Part shown: piece after piece, positions 1 through 7,201 of the stretch
How positions within the stretch are numbered: position 1 is the stretch's first letter
Layout: every line of letters starts with the position of its first letter
Assembly: GCA_964384675.1 (NCBI GenBank)
Contig: CAYLNK010000075.1
Location: 1-22,263, forward strand
Direction of reading: 5' to 3'
From: CAYLNK01 sp964384675
Lineage (GTDB): Bacteria > Acidobacteriota > Thermoanaerobaculia > UBA5066
Length of the DNA stretch: 22,263 nucleotides
The notes under the pieces: model-generated
Database searches by the model: none
The model's input: the letters and a program-made list of their open reading frames with translations, nothing else
Told to the model about the DNA's origin: nothing
Program-made: the position numbers and the translations under genes

Positions 1-1112
1 TCGTGCCTCAGGCCGGAGGCGATCAGCTCCGGCAGGCCGGTCCGGATCACGGCGTCGTGCGCCGCCGCTCCGGTTCGGTTCTCGACCGGCAGGATGGCCA
101 CGACGGCGGGCTTCCCCCGCGACACACCGGGCACCGCCGGCCGCGTCGCCACGAACGCGGCGAGCCCGATCAGGAGGAGCGCCGCGAGGAACGCCGCTCC
201 GGCGAGGAGACGGCGGCGCCGGACCGGCGCGGCGAGCAGCTCGCGGGCCTGGGCCGCGACCTCGGCCGCCGAGGGGCGTGCCGCCGGATCCGAGGCGAGC
301 ATCCGGTGGATCAGGGCGGTGAGGCTCCGATGGCGGCGCGACACCTCGGGGGCGGACTTCTCCAGCGGGCGGACGCGTCCGGTGGCCGATTCCCGGATCA
401 TCTCGGTGGCCGAGCCGGAGAACGGAAGGCGCCCCGAGACGAGCTCGTACGCGGTGACCCCGAGCCCGAAGACGTCGATCTTGTCGCCCGATCTCTCCCC
501 GCGCGCGTCCTCCGGCGCGATGTAGCCGGGAGTCCCGATGACTCGGCTGTGGCGGGTCAGGCCCCCCTCGGCGGGATCCGCCTCGCCCGACGGAACGAGC
601 AGCGGCATCGGGACCGTCTCGCCCGGCTCGGCCGCGAGGCGCGCCAGCCCGAAGTCGAGCACCTTGTAGGCGCCGTCCTCGGTGCGCATCACGTTGGCCG
701 GCTTCAGGTCCCGGTGGACCACGCCGTGGGCGTGTGCGTAGACCAGAGCGCCGGCGACCGCCTCGATCACGCGCAGGGCCTCTCCGGCGGGGAGCGGCCC
801 GTGCATCACGAGGACGTCCGCGAGGGAGCGGCCCTCGATCCACTCCACGACCAGGACGTCGCCGTCCGGCCGCTCCAGGAGGTCGTAGACCTGGCAGACG
901 TTCGGGTGGTTCAGGCGCGAGAGGGCCCGCGCCTCACGCCGCGTCCGCTCCCGCTGGACCGGGTCGGTCGCGCGCTCGGCGCGGATCACCTTCAGCGCGA
1001 CGCGGCGCCGGAGCTTGGTGTCGAGCGCCCGGTAGACGAGGCCCATCCCGCCCCGGCCCACCAGGCGCTCGATCCGGAACTGGCCGATCTCGTCCAGCAA
1101 ACGGGGACCCAA
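1..1112 (-). CDS. Ser/Thr protein kinase, PknB-like, with one membrane segment (C-terminus cut by window edge)
   Basis: Phosphorylates Ser/Thr residues from a cytoplasmic Hanks-type kinase domain. Translating the minus strand shows the glycine loop GRGGMG, the ATP lysine in VALKV (about K41), the catalytic loop HRDLKPAN (D135), DFG (D153) and the activation segment GTPGYIAPE. After the kinase domain comes a basic stretch and a hydrophobic membrane segment (about residues 300-321), then an outer part beginning with a VVAILPVENRTG motif. That motif resembles the TolB/FlgO-like domains commonly attached to such kinases. The reading frame runs off the left edge, so the extracytoplasmic domain is incomplete. 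No ATG or GTG is available between the last in-frame stop and the kinase domain; TTG at 1112 (AAGG 4 nt upstream) or TTG at 1100 are the only good starts. It lies about 20 nt behind the DHH gene, so the two are probably cotranscribed. The kinase call is secure; the start is not. Confidence 0.9.
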   Translation of the reverse strand, partial: MGPRLLDEIGQFRIERLVGRGGMGLVYRALDTKLRRRVALKVIRAERATDPVQRERTRREARALSRLNHPNVCQVYDLLERPDGDVLVVEWIEGRSLADVLVMHGPLPAGEALRVIEAVAGALVYAHAHGVVHRDLKPANVMRTEDGAYKVLDFGLARLAAEPGETVPMPLLVPSGEADPAEGGLTRHSRVIGTPGYIAPEDARGERSGDKIDVFGLGVTAYELVSGRLPFSGSATEMIRESATGRVRPLEKSAPEVSRRHRSLTALIHRMLASDPAARPSAAEVAAQARELLAAPVRRRRLLAGAAFLAALLLIGLAAFVATRPAVPGVSRGKPAVVAILPVENRTGAAAHDAVIRTGLPELIASGLRH

Positions 1113-1131
1113 CCCGCCTTGCGGCGGACCC

Positions 1132-2058
1132 TCAGCCGGCGCGCTTGATGGCGGTCAGGATCCTCTTGATCTCCGCGTTCGCCGTCTCGGGCGGGAGCTG
1201 GCAGGTGCCGGCGCCCCGATGGCCGCCGCCGCCGAACTTCCCCATGAGCTTGCCGACGTCCGTCTTCGAGGTGCGCCGGAAGATGCTGTGCCCGACGGCC
1301 ACGATCGTCCGCTCGCCCCCCTTCCCGTCGAAGAGCCGGACCGAGATGTTGCACTTCGGGAAGAGCGTGTAGATCAGGAACCGGTTGCCGGACGGGAGGT
1401 CCTTGCGCCCGCGCAGATCGGTCACCACGACGTTCTTGTCGAGCTTCGACGTCTCCTTCAGGAGCTTTGCGAACGCCTCCTGGTCCTTCTTGTACTGCGC
1501 GACGCGGGCCGCGACGTCCGGCATCTTGAGGATCGCGGTGACCGGGTGCTTGCCGATCCAGTCCAGCATCTTGGTCATCAGCTGACGGTTGCTGATCGCG
1601 TAGTCGTGCTGGTAGCCGAGCCCGGTGCGCGGGTCGAGGACGTACGAGAGGAGGATCCAGCCCTTCGGCTTGGTGACGTCGTCCCTGGAGAGGTCCGCCG
1701 AGTCGGACTTGTCGACCGCCTCCAGCACCTTCCTGAACTTGCGGAGCTTCGCCCCTTTCCCCTGCTCGACGTAGTGGTCGTAGACGACGCGGGCCGCCGA
1801 CGGAGCCACCTCGAAGCGGCCGCGGAAGTCGATTCCCTCCATGTCGTTCCGGAGGGCCTCGCTGGCGTGGTGGTCGAACCACATGCCGACGCCGGGCTGG
1901 TACGGCAGGTTCGTCAGGATGTCGTTCGCCGTCGCCTTCACCGTGCCGTCCTGCACGTCCTTGGGGTGCACGAAGTCGACCGCATCGATCTGCTCCACCT
2001 CGCGAAGGAGCACCCCGCACATGAGACCGTCGAAGTCCGACCGTGTGATCAGCCGCAT
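1132..2058 (-). CDS. DHH/DHHA1 family phosphoesterase
   Basis: 308-aa cytoplasmic protein of the DHH phosphoesterase superfamily (RecJ, NrnA, inorganic pyrophosphatase and exopolyphosphatase relatives), which hydrolyse phosphodiester or phosphoanhydride bonds with Mn/Mg. Visible motifs are SDFDG near the N-terminus (D8, D10), FDHH (D62-H64), and the DHHA1 signature GGGGHRGAG near residues 276-284. The length suits NrnA-like nano-RNase/pAp phosphatases or the exopolyphosphatase-related group, but sequence alone does not settle the substrate (short oligonucleotides, cyclic dinucleotide products, pAp or polyphosphate). Start ATG at 2058 has a strong GAGGAGG site 5 nt upstream and a likely -10 box TAGAAT at 2091-2086. 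It is the first gene of a probable two-gene operon with the Ser/Thr kinase. Confidence 0.9.
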   Translation of the reverse strand: MRLITRSDFDGLMCGVLLREVEQIDAVDFVHPKDVQDGTVKATANDILTNLPYQPGVGMWFDHHASEALRNDMEGIDFRGRFEVAPSAARVVYDHYVEQGKGAKLRKFRKVLEAVDKSDSADLSRDDVTKPKGWILLSYVLDPRTGLGYQHDYAISNRQLMTKMLDWIGKHPVTAILKMPDVAARVAQYKKDQEAFAKLLKETSKLDKNVVVTDLRGRKDLPSGNRFLIYTLFPKCNISVRLFDGKGGERTIVAVGHSIFRRTSKTDVGKLMGKFGGGGHRGAGTCQLPPETANAEIKRILTAIKRAG

Positions 2059-2085
2059 CTCGTCCTCCTCGTCGTCGCTCGGTCG

Positions 2086-2091
2086 ATTCTA
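2086..2091 (-). promoter_or_regulatory. -10 box for the DHH phosphoesterase gene
   Basis: On the minus strand this reads TAGAAT, 5 of 6 matches to the sigma-70 -10 consensus. It would start transcription near 2079 and leave a 20-nt leader that contains the GAGGAGG ribosome binding site. No good -35 box is seen. Confidence 0.5.
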
Positions 2092-2104
2092 TTCGCGCGC
2101 CGCT

Positions 2105-2110
2105 TATCAT
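2105..2110 (+). promoter_or_regulatory. -10 box for the PAP2/dual-specificity phosphatase gene
   Basis: TATCAT, 5 of 6 matches to TATAAT, lies 11 nt before the ATG at 2122. The implied transcript would have a leader of only about 5 nt, and there is no clear Shine-Dalgarno site. The two divergent -10 boxes of this 63-bp intergenic region lie about 13 bp apart, so the two promoters probably compete for polymerase. Confidence 0.4.
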
Positions 2111-2121
2111 CGGCGGCTTCG

Positions 2122-3441
2122 ATGACCGACCCGTCCGCTTCCCCCCCGCGCCCCGTGCCGCCGGTCGGCCGCCGGGCGTGGACCGCCACGTGGCTCTCCG
2201 TCCTCTTCCTGATCGTCTACGGCGCGTGCAACTACCTGACCACGCTCCGGTCCGACGTGGGGACGTGGGTGATGGCGTTCGAGCGGGTCTTCCCCTTCGT
2301 GCCGGTCCTGATCCTGCCGTACCTCTCGATCGACCTCTTCTTCGTGGGCGCCCCGTTCCTCTGCCGGAGCGAGGAGGAGCTGTGCGCCGTGTCGAGGCGG
2401 ATCGCGACCGCGGTCCTCGTCGCGGCCGGCTTCTTCCTGGTCCTGCCCCTGCGCTTCGCGTTCGAGCGCCCGGCCGCGCCCGGCTTCTGGGGCCGCGTCT
2501 TCGACGGCTTCCGGATGATGGACGCGCCGCACAACCTCTTCCCGTCCCTGCACGTCGCTCTCCTCGGGATCCTGGCGGACGTCTGGCTCCGCCGGGTGAG
2601 GAGCCCCGCGATGCGGGTCGCGCTTTTCGTCTGGTTCTTCCTGGTGCTGATCTCGACGGTGCTGACGTACCAGCACCACCTCGTCGACGTGGCCGGGGGC
2701 GCCCTGCTGGCCGCGATCTGCTTCCACCTCTTCCCCGGGGAGCGGCTCCCCGTGATTCCGAATCCGGCGATCGGCCGGCTCTACGCGGCGGGGGCCGCGC
2801 TCCTCGTCGCGGCCGGCCTCCTGACCCGGCCCTGGGGCGCGTTCCTGGCCTGGCCGGCGTTCGCGCTCGGGTCGGCGGCCGCGGCCTACTTCGGGCGAGG
2901 ACCCGGGCTCTACCGGAAGCGCGACGGACGGATCCCCGTCGCCACGAAGATCGCCCTCGCACCGCTCCTCCTCGGCCAGCGCCTCTCCCTGGCCCGGTAC
3001 CGGCGCGTCTCCACGCCCTGGGACGAGGTGATGCCCGGCCTCTTCCTGGGTCGCCAGCTCGACGACGCGGAGGCGGCCGCCGCCGTGCGGCGTGGCGTCA
3101 CCGCCGTGCTCGACCTGACGGCCGAGCTCGAGACGCCGGCACCGTTCCGGGACGGCGTGAGGCGCCTGGCGCTGCCCGTCCTCGACCTGACGGCGCCGAC
3201 GCCGGCCCAGATGGAGGAGGCGGCCCGGTTCATCGCCCTGGAGTCGGCCCGGGGCGTGGTCCTCGTCCACTGCAAGGTCGGCTGGTCCCGTAGCGCCGCC
3301 GTCGTCGGCGCGCATCTCGTCGCCTCGGGCCGGGCCCGCTCGGGGGACGAGGCGGTCGCCCAGCTGCGGGCGGCACGCCCGTCCCTGTTCGTGCGCCCCG
3401 AGGCGCTCGAGGCGCTCCGGAGCTTCACCCCCGCGCGGTGA
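2122..3441 (+). CDS. PAP2 membrane phosphatase fused to a dual-specificity (cysteine) phosphatase
   Basis: 439-aa fusion. Residues about 20-260 form a multi-pass membrane PAP2-like domain: PSLH (H144) corresponds to motif C2 and the HHLVD block (H186, D189) to motif C3, while motif C1 is degenerate around LRFAFERP. The soluble C-terminal part (about residues 295-439) is a dual-specificity/tyrosine phosphatase domain with the HCX5R active site HCKVGWSR (C384, R390) and a candidate general-acid Asp in the LPVLDLTAP loop. PAP2 domains dephosphorylate lipid phosphates or transfer lipid head groups; the second domain would act on phosphoproteins, phosphoinositides or similar phosphomonoesters. The same domain pair is known from database annotations, but I know of no defined substrate. 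Open frame upstream of 2122 is antisense to the DHH gene and was excluded. Its 3' end overlaps the convergent RmlD-like gene by 17 bp. Confidence 0.88.
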   Translation: MTDPSASPPRPVPPVGRRAWTATWLSVLFLIVYGACNYLTTLRSDVGTWVMAFERVFPFVPVLILPYLSIDLFFVGAPFLCRSEEELCAVSRRIATAVLVAAGFFLVLPLRFAFERPAAPGFWGRVFDGFRMMDAPHNLFPSLHVALLGILADVWLRRVRSPAMRVALFVWFFLVLISTVLTYQHHLVDVAGGALLAAICFHLFPGERLPVIPNPAIGRLYAAGAALLVAAGLLTRPWGAFLAWPAFALGSAAAAYFGRGPGLYRKRDGRIPVATKIALAPLLLGQRLSLARYRRVSTPWDEVMPGLFLGRQLDDAEAAAAVRRGVTAVLDLTAELETPAPFRDGVRRLALPVLDLTAPTPAQMEEAARFIALESARGVVLVHCKVGWSRSAAVVGAHLVASGRARSGDEAVAQLRAARPSLFVRPEALEALRSFTPAR

Positions 3442-4282
3442 CCCGCTCCGCGACCGCCCGCGCGAGCGCTTCGGACCAGGGCGGCATCTCGACGCCCGCG
3501 GCCCGCAGCTTCCCGTTCGACAGCGCACAGGCCCGTGGACGGGGCGCCCGCATCGGCACGTCGTGGACGCTCACCGGGACGAGCCGGGGCGACGCCACGC
3601 CGAGGAGCCGCGCCGCCTCCCGGGCCAGCGCCTCCCACGTCGTCACGCCCGACGAGACCACGTGGTAGAGGCCGCCGGGAGCCTCCCGCTCGACGAGCGC
3701 GCGCACCGCGGCGGCGACGTCGGGCACGTAGGACGGGGTGAGCGTCCGGTCCGAGAAGACGCGGGCCTCCTCGCCACGCGAAAGCGCGTCGACCAGGCGG
3801 TCGATGGTGCTCCGCGCCGGGCTGCCGCCGAAGAGGCTCTCGACGCGAAGCACCAACGCCCCGGGCGCCGCCGCCGCCAGCCGCTCGCCCAGCAGCTTGG
3901 AGGCGCCGTAGACCGAGAGCGGCGCCGGCTCGTCCTCCTCGGCGTAGGGGTGCTCGGCGCGGCCGTCGAAGACGAAGTCGGAGCCGAAGTGGACGAGGCG
4001 CGCCCCTACGCTCGCGGAGGCCTCGGCCAGCTCTCCGGCGGCGAGCGCGTTGACGCGCAGGACCGGCAGCGGGTCGTCCTCGGCGCGGTCGACGCGGTTG
4101 TCGGCCGCGGCGTTCAGGACCAGGGCGGGGCGCAGGCCCCGGATCGCCGCCCGGGCCGCGCCGGGGACCAGGAGGTCCACCTCGGACCGCTCGGGCGCGA
4201 GCACCTCGAACGTCCCGCTGAACGTTCGCCTTAGGGCCGAGCCGAGCTGGCCGCGCGCGCCGAGGACGAGGACCCGCGTCAT
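3425..4282 (-). CDS. rfbD: RmlD-like dTDP-4-dehydrorhamnose reductase (SDR family)
   Basis: Extended short-chain dehydrogenase/reductase that would reduce dTDP-4-dehydro-L-rhamnose to dTDP-L-rhamnose with NAD(P)H in the cytoplasm. The N-terminal Rossmann motif GARGQLG, the SDFVFDG block, the catalytic YGASK (YxxxK), the RVESLFGG strand and a C-terminal substrate half match the RmlD family over the full 285 aa. The frame opens at 4300, but ATG 4282 puts the nucleotide-binding strand right at the N-terminus as is usual, so I prefer it; neither start has a strong ribosome binding site. No rmlA, rmlB or rmlC lies nearby, so a different nucleotide sugar is possible. The last codons overlap the convergent PAP2-phosphatase gene by 17 bp. 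Confidence 0.85.
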   Translation of the reverse strand: MTRVLVLGARGQLGSALRRTFSGTFEVLAPERSEVDLLVPGAARAAIRGLRPALVLNAAADNRVDRAEDDPLPVLRVNALAAGELAEASASVGARLVHFGSDFVFDGRAEHPYAEEDEPAPLSVYGASKLLGERLAAAAPGALVLRVESLFGGSPARSTIDRLVDALSRGEEARVFSDRTLTPSYVPDVAAAVRALVEREAPGGLYHVVSSGVTTWEALAREAARLLGVASPRLVPVSVHDVPMRAPRPRACALSNGKLRAAGVEMPPWSEALARAVAERVTARG

Positions 4283-4301
4283 CGCCGCATCTTCTCGCAC
4301 G

Positions 4302-4307
4302 TAGACT
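4302..4307 (+). promoter_or_regulatory. -10-like box directly before the TauE/SafE start
   Basis: TAGACT (TANNNT type, 4 of 6 matches to TATAAT) ends 7 nt before the ATG at 4315, with no Shine-Dalgarno sequence between. This spacing would start the transcript at or next to the start codon. No -35 box is visible. Confidence 0.3.
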
Positions 4308-4314
4308 CCGGGCG

Positions 4315-5082
4315 ATGAGGCCGCTCGAGGTCCTGGCCCTCCTCGCTTCGTCCCTCGGGGCCGGGATCATGAACGCGATGGCGGGCGGAGGCACCATCCT
4401 GACGTTCCCGGTGCTGATCCTCCTCGGGCAGCCCGCGATCACGGCGAACGCCACCTCGACGGTCGCGCTCCTGCCCGGCGCCGCGAGCAGCATGTTCGGC
4501 TACCGCCGGGAGGTGCTGGAGCACCGGAGCTGGCTCCGGGTCCTCTTCCTGCCGAGCCTGCTCGGCGGTCTGATCGGTTCGGTCCTCCTCCTTTCCACGC
4601 CGGAGCGGACCTTCGCCCGCTTCGCCCCCGCCCTCGTCCTCTTCGCGACGCTCCTCTTCGCCCTCCAGATCGTGGCGGCGCCGTGGCTCGCGGGGCTGAA
4701 GGGCGTCCGCCCTGGTCCCCTCCGGTACGCGCTCGTCGCGCTCTTCCAGCTCGCCGTGGCGATCTACGGCGGGTACTTCGGCGCCGGGATCGGGATCCTG
4801 ATGCTGGTGGCCCTGGGGATCCTGGGCCTCACCGACATCCACGCCATGAACGGCCTGAAGAACTTCTTCGGGATGTGCATCAACAGCGTGGCCGCCGCCC
4901 TCTTCATCGCCCGCGGCGCCGTCTCGTGGCCCCACGCCCTGGTGATGGGGGTCGGGGCGATCGCCGGGGGCTACGCCGGGGCCCGGTTCGCCCGCCGGAT
5001 CGGCAAGGAGAAGGCCCGGGCCGCGGTGATCGTCATCGGCCTGTTCGTGACCGCCGTCCTCTTCCTGCAGGGAAAGCATTGA
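4315..5082 (+). CDS. TauE/SafE family membrane transporter (sulfite exporter-like)
   Basis: 255-aa integral membrane protein with about eight hydrophobic segments and the two-half layout of the TauE/SafE (former DUF81) family. The N-terminal GAGIMNAMAGGGTILTFP block and the mid-protein GGYFGAGIGIL block are the duplicated family signatures. Members export sulfite, sulfoacetate or related organosulfur anions, but the substrate cannot be read from the sequence. The gene has no Shine-Dalgarno site. It lies upstream of a TetR gene that has its own promoter, so it is probably a separate transcription unit, divergent from the RmlD-like gene with only 32 bp between the two start codons. Confidence 0.9.
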   Translation: MRPLEVLALLASSLGAGIMNAMAGGGTILTFPVLILLGQPAITANATSTVALLPGAASSMFGYRREVLEHRSWLRVLFLPSLLGGLIGSVLLLSTPERTFARFAPALVLFATLLFALQIVAAPWLAGLKGVRPGPLRYALVALFQLAVAIYGGYFGAGIGILMLVALGILGLTDIHAMNGLKNFFGMCINSVAAALFIARGAVSWPHALVMGVGAIAGGYAGARFARRIGKEKARAAVIVIGLFVTAVLFLQGKH

Positions 5083-5128
5083 TCTGCCATGACTTGCCAT
5101 CTCTGTTGAGAAAAGATCCGCTCCACCC

Positions 5129-5157
5129 TTGACAGAAACGAACGGTCGTTCCATCTT
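5129..5157 (+). promoter_or_regulatory. Promoter of the TetR-hydrolase operon
   Basis: A perfect -35 box TTGACA (5129-5134) is followed by a 17-bp spacer and the weaker -10 box CATCTT (5152-5157). Transcription would begin around 5164, the first base of the TetR GTG codon. Confidence 0.65.
5140..5151 (+). promoter_or_regulatory. Palindromic TetR operator between -35 and -10
   Basis: GAACG-GT-CGTTC is a perfect 5+5 bp inverted repeat around a 2-bp centre, inside the promoter spacer. Palindromes of this form are common operators of TetR regulators. Binding here would block RNA polymerase, so the downstream TetR protein most likely represses its own operon. Confidence 0.65.
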
Positions 5158-5163
5158 TAGGGC

Positions 5164-5886
5164 GTGAGCAAGGGAGAGCTGACCCGCCAGACCATCCTCG
5201 AGCACGCCGCCGCGCTCGCGAGCAAGGTGGGCCTCGAAGGGCTGACGATCGGCCGGCTGGCCCAGGACCTGGACCTCTCCAAGAGCGGGCTCTTCGCTCA
5301 CTTCCAGTCGAAGGAAGAGCTGCAGCGGCAGGTCCTGGAGCATGCCGCCTCCCGCTTCGTGCACAGCGTCATCAAGCCCGTCCTGGCCACGCCCCGCGGC
5401 GAGCCGCGGGTTCGAGCGGTCTTCGACCACTGGATGCGCTGGCCGAAGCACAACCCGCTGCCCGGCGGCTGCATCTTCGTCGCGGCGGCGAGCGAGCTGG
5501 ACGACCGGCCGGGACCGGTGCGAGACCTCCTGGTGAGCCTCCAGCGGGACTGGCTCGACCTCCTCGCCAACACGGTGCGCACCGGGATCTCGGAGGGGCA
5601 TTTCCGGCCCGAGACCGACCCCGACCAGTTCGCGCACGACATGTACGGGGTCATGCTCGCCTTCCACCACGCCTACCGGCTGCTCCAGGACTCGAGGGCC
5701 GAGGAACGGGCCCGCCATGCCTTCGAGGCGCTTCTCGACGGCGTCCGGCAGCCCGGCTCGCGCCTGGATCCGTCCGAGCCGGCCGCCGGCGAGCCCACCC
5801 TCGGCGTCCCGGTCGAGACCGCCGCGCCGCTCTCCGTCCCCCCCGCAGCCCCCCTTCCCTTCTCGCTGCGCGACGTCCGCGCGTAA
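5164..5886 (+). CDS. TetR/AcrR family transcriptional regulator
   Basis: 240-aa DNA-binding repressor. The N-terminal ~60 residues form the TetR helix-turn-helix: TRQTILEHAAALASKVGLEG, then LTIGRLAQDLDLSKSGLFAHF and KEELQ, with the typical GLFAHF recognition-helix end. The middle part (residues about 75-200) is an all-helical ligand-binding and dimerisation domain with a GGCIFVAAASELDD segment, typical of a TetR subgroup. The last ~40 residues are a proline-rich tail of unknown use. The start is GTG at 5164; no Shine-Dalgarno precedes it and the promoter places the transcript start at this codon, suggesting leaderless translation. The gene is probably autoregulated through the palindrome just upstream and likely controls the alpha/beta hydrolase 19 bp downstream. 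The inducing ligand is unknown. Confidence 0.92.
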   Translation: MSKGELTRQTILEHAAALASKVGLEGLTIGRLAQDLDLSKSGLFAHFQSKEELQRQVLEHAASRFVHSVIKPVLATPRGEPRVRAVFDHWMRWPKHNPLPGGCIFVAAASELDDRPGPVRDLLVSLQRDWLDLLANTVRTGISEGHFRPETDPDQFAHDMYGVMLAFHHAYRLLQDSRAEERARHAFEALLDGVRQPGSRLDPSEPAAGEPTLGVPVETAAPLSVPPAAPLPFSLRDVRA

Positions 5887-5905
5887 ACGCATGGAGACCC
5901 CTCCG

Positions 5906-6802
5906 ATGACTGCTCGTCCGTCCGTCCGTGAAAGCACGAACGTTCGATTCCCATGGGAGCGCACGCGTTTACGCGCCGCGTTCGAGGCCTTCGGGCGCTT
6001 CGCGCCGCCGCTCGCCTCGCGCGTGGCCGAGCGGATGTTCTTCACCCCGACGCGACAGGCGGCCTCGCCCGACCAGACGTCGTTCCTCGGGACCGGACGG
6101 CGGATCGACCTCGCGGTCGACGGGCAGCGGATGGCGGCCTGGGAGTGGGGGCACGGGCAGCCGGTGCTCCTCGTCCACGGCTGGGCGGGGCGGGGCGGCC
6201 AGCTGCGGGCCTTCGTGCCGCCGCTCGTGAACGCCGGCTATCGCGCCGTGACCTTCGACGTGCCCGGACACGGCGACTCGGAGGGGCGCCGCTCCTCCCT
6301 CCTCGTCTTCGCCAGAGCGATCGAGCGGATGGCCGCGGAGTACGGACCGTTCGCCGGGGTCGTCGCCCACTCCCTGGGGGCCGCCGCCACCGCCCTCGCC
6401 CACTCCCGGGGGGTGGAGATGGAACGGGCCGTCCTCCTGGGGCCGATGGCCGATCCGTACGGCTACTTCCGCCGTTTCCTCGAGTCGCTCGGGCTCTCCG
6501 AAGGCGTCTGCGACGCCACCGAGCGCCGCATCGAGAGGAAGCTCGATTTCAGCTGGGACACCTTCCACGTCCCGACGCTCGCCGCCACGTTCGAGATACC
6601 CGCCCTCGTCTTCCACGACCGTGCCGACGCCGAGGTCCCCTTCGGCCACGGCGCGGCCATCACCGCCGCCTGGCCCGACGCGGTCCTCCACCCCACGACC
6701 GGTCTCGGCCATCGCCGGATCCTGCGCGCCCCCGAGGTGCTCGGACGCGCGATCCCGTTCCTCACCGAACCGAGCACGCGGCTCCTCGCCGCGTCCTGCT
6801 GA
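5906..6802 (+). CDS. Alpha/beta-fold hydrolase
   Basis: 298-aa serine hydrolase, probably cytoplasmic as no signal peptide is seen. The fold signatures are in order: HGWAGRGGQ (oxyanion region, around residue 90), FDVPGHGDS, the nucleophile elbow AHSLG with S156, the acid in HDRADAEVP (D241) and the catalytic histidine in GLGHRRIL (H269). Esterase, lipase or lactonase activity is possible; the substrate is not predictable. I chose ATG 5906 because GGAG at 5893-5896 lies 9 nt upstream; ATG 5891 is in frame but has no ribosome binding site. It follows the TetR gene by 19 bp and probably shares its promoter, which suggests the hydrolase handles the regulator's ligand or a related compound. Confidence 0.88.
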   Translation: MTARPSVRESTNVRFPWERTRLRAAFEAFGRFAPPLASRVAERMFFTPTRQAASPDQTSFLGTGRRIDLAVDGQRMAAWEWGHGQPVLLVHGWAGRGGQLRAFVPPLVNAGYRAVTFDVPGHGDSEGRRSSLLVFARAIERMAAEYGPFAGVVAHSLGAAATALAHSRGVEMERAVLLGPMADPYGYFRRFLESLGLSEGVCDATERRIERKLDFSWDTFHVPTLAATFEIPALVFHDRADAEVPFGHGAAITAAWPDAVLHPTTGLGHRRILRAPEVLGRAIPFLTEPSTRLLAASC

Positions 6803-6806
6803 CCCG

Positions 6807-6823
6807 GGGAGCCGAGAGCTCCC
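6807..6823 (+). other. Hairpin abutting the zinc-ribbon gene's ribosome binding site
   Basis: GGGAGC, a 5-nt loop CGAGA and GCTCCC form a 6-bp stem whose 3' foot touches the GAGGAGG site starting at 6824. It may tune translation or be an RNA processing site; it may also be chance in GC-rich DNA. Confidence 0.3.
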
Positions 6824-6834
6824 GAGGAGGCCCC

Positions 6835-7050
6835 ATGTCCACCGCCGCCAACCACCCCAACCCCGATCTCTTCCGCCGCGAGAAGCACGAGGTGTGCTCG
6901 AACACGGGATGCGACCGGCTGGTCGGCGACGACCCGTGGGAGAAGAGCGCGAGCCTCTGCTGGCGCTGCGCCCTCGAGCGCGACCTGTGGGACCGCGACT
7001 CGCGCTGGGATCACGTCGACGTCGACGCCCCCGCTCTGCCCGTGACCTGA
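6835..7050 (+). CDS. Small zinc-ribbon-like protein
   Basis: 71-aa hypothetical protein. Four cysteines in the pattern C21-x4-C26-x15-C42-xx-C45 (CSNTGC and CWRC) look like a structural zinc site, followed by an acidic and tryptophan-rich end (ERDLWDRDSRWDH). It has a strong GAGGAGG site at 6824-6830, 4 nt before the ATG, and high-GC third codon positions, so it is very likely expressed. It is 32 bp downstream of the hydrolase gene and is probably the last gene of that operon. I do not recognise a named family; regulation or protein-protein contacts are guesses. Confidence 0.75.
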   Translation: MSTAANHPNPDLFRREKHEVCSNTGCDRLVGDDPWEKSASLCWRCALERDLWDRDSRWDHVDVDAPALPVT

Positions 7051-7062
7051 GACCCGCGCGGC

Positions 7063-7092
7063 GAGGCTGTGAAGGAGCTTCTTCACGGCCTC
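7063..7092 (+). terminator. Hairpin terminator after the TetR-hydrolase-zinc-ribbon operon
   Basis: GAGGCTGTGAAG (7063-7074) pairs with CTTCACGGCCTC (7081-7092) over 12 bp with one G-U pair around the 6-nt loop GAGCTT, 12 nt after the zinc-ribbon stop codon. There is no T tract, which is common in GC-rich genomes, so termination is likely but not certain. The rest of 7093-7201 shows nothing I can name. Confidence 0.6.
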
Positions 7093-7201
7093 GAACCTGT
7101 GCCCCGGGGGGCGGAAGCCCCCGACCAGCCGAGCCGGGAGCCTTCCCGCCGGGTACGATCCGGCCGGGAGGCTCGTTGAACCGTCGTCGCGGGATCGATC
7201 G

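Noticed and set aside
992..2962. A 656-codon minus-strand frame over the DHH gene
   Set aside because: It is Arg/Gly-rich, overlaps the DHH and PAP2 genes in the wrong frames, and shows no motifs.
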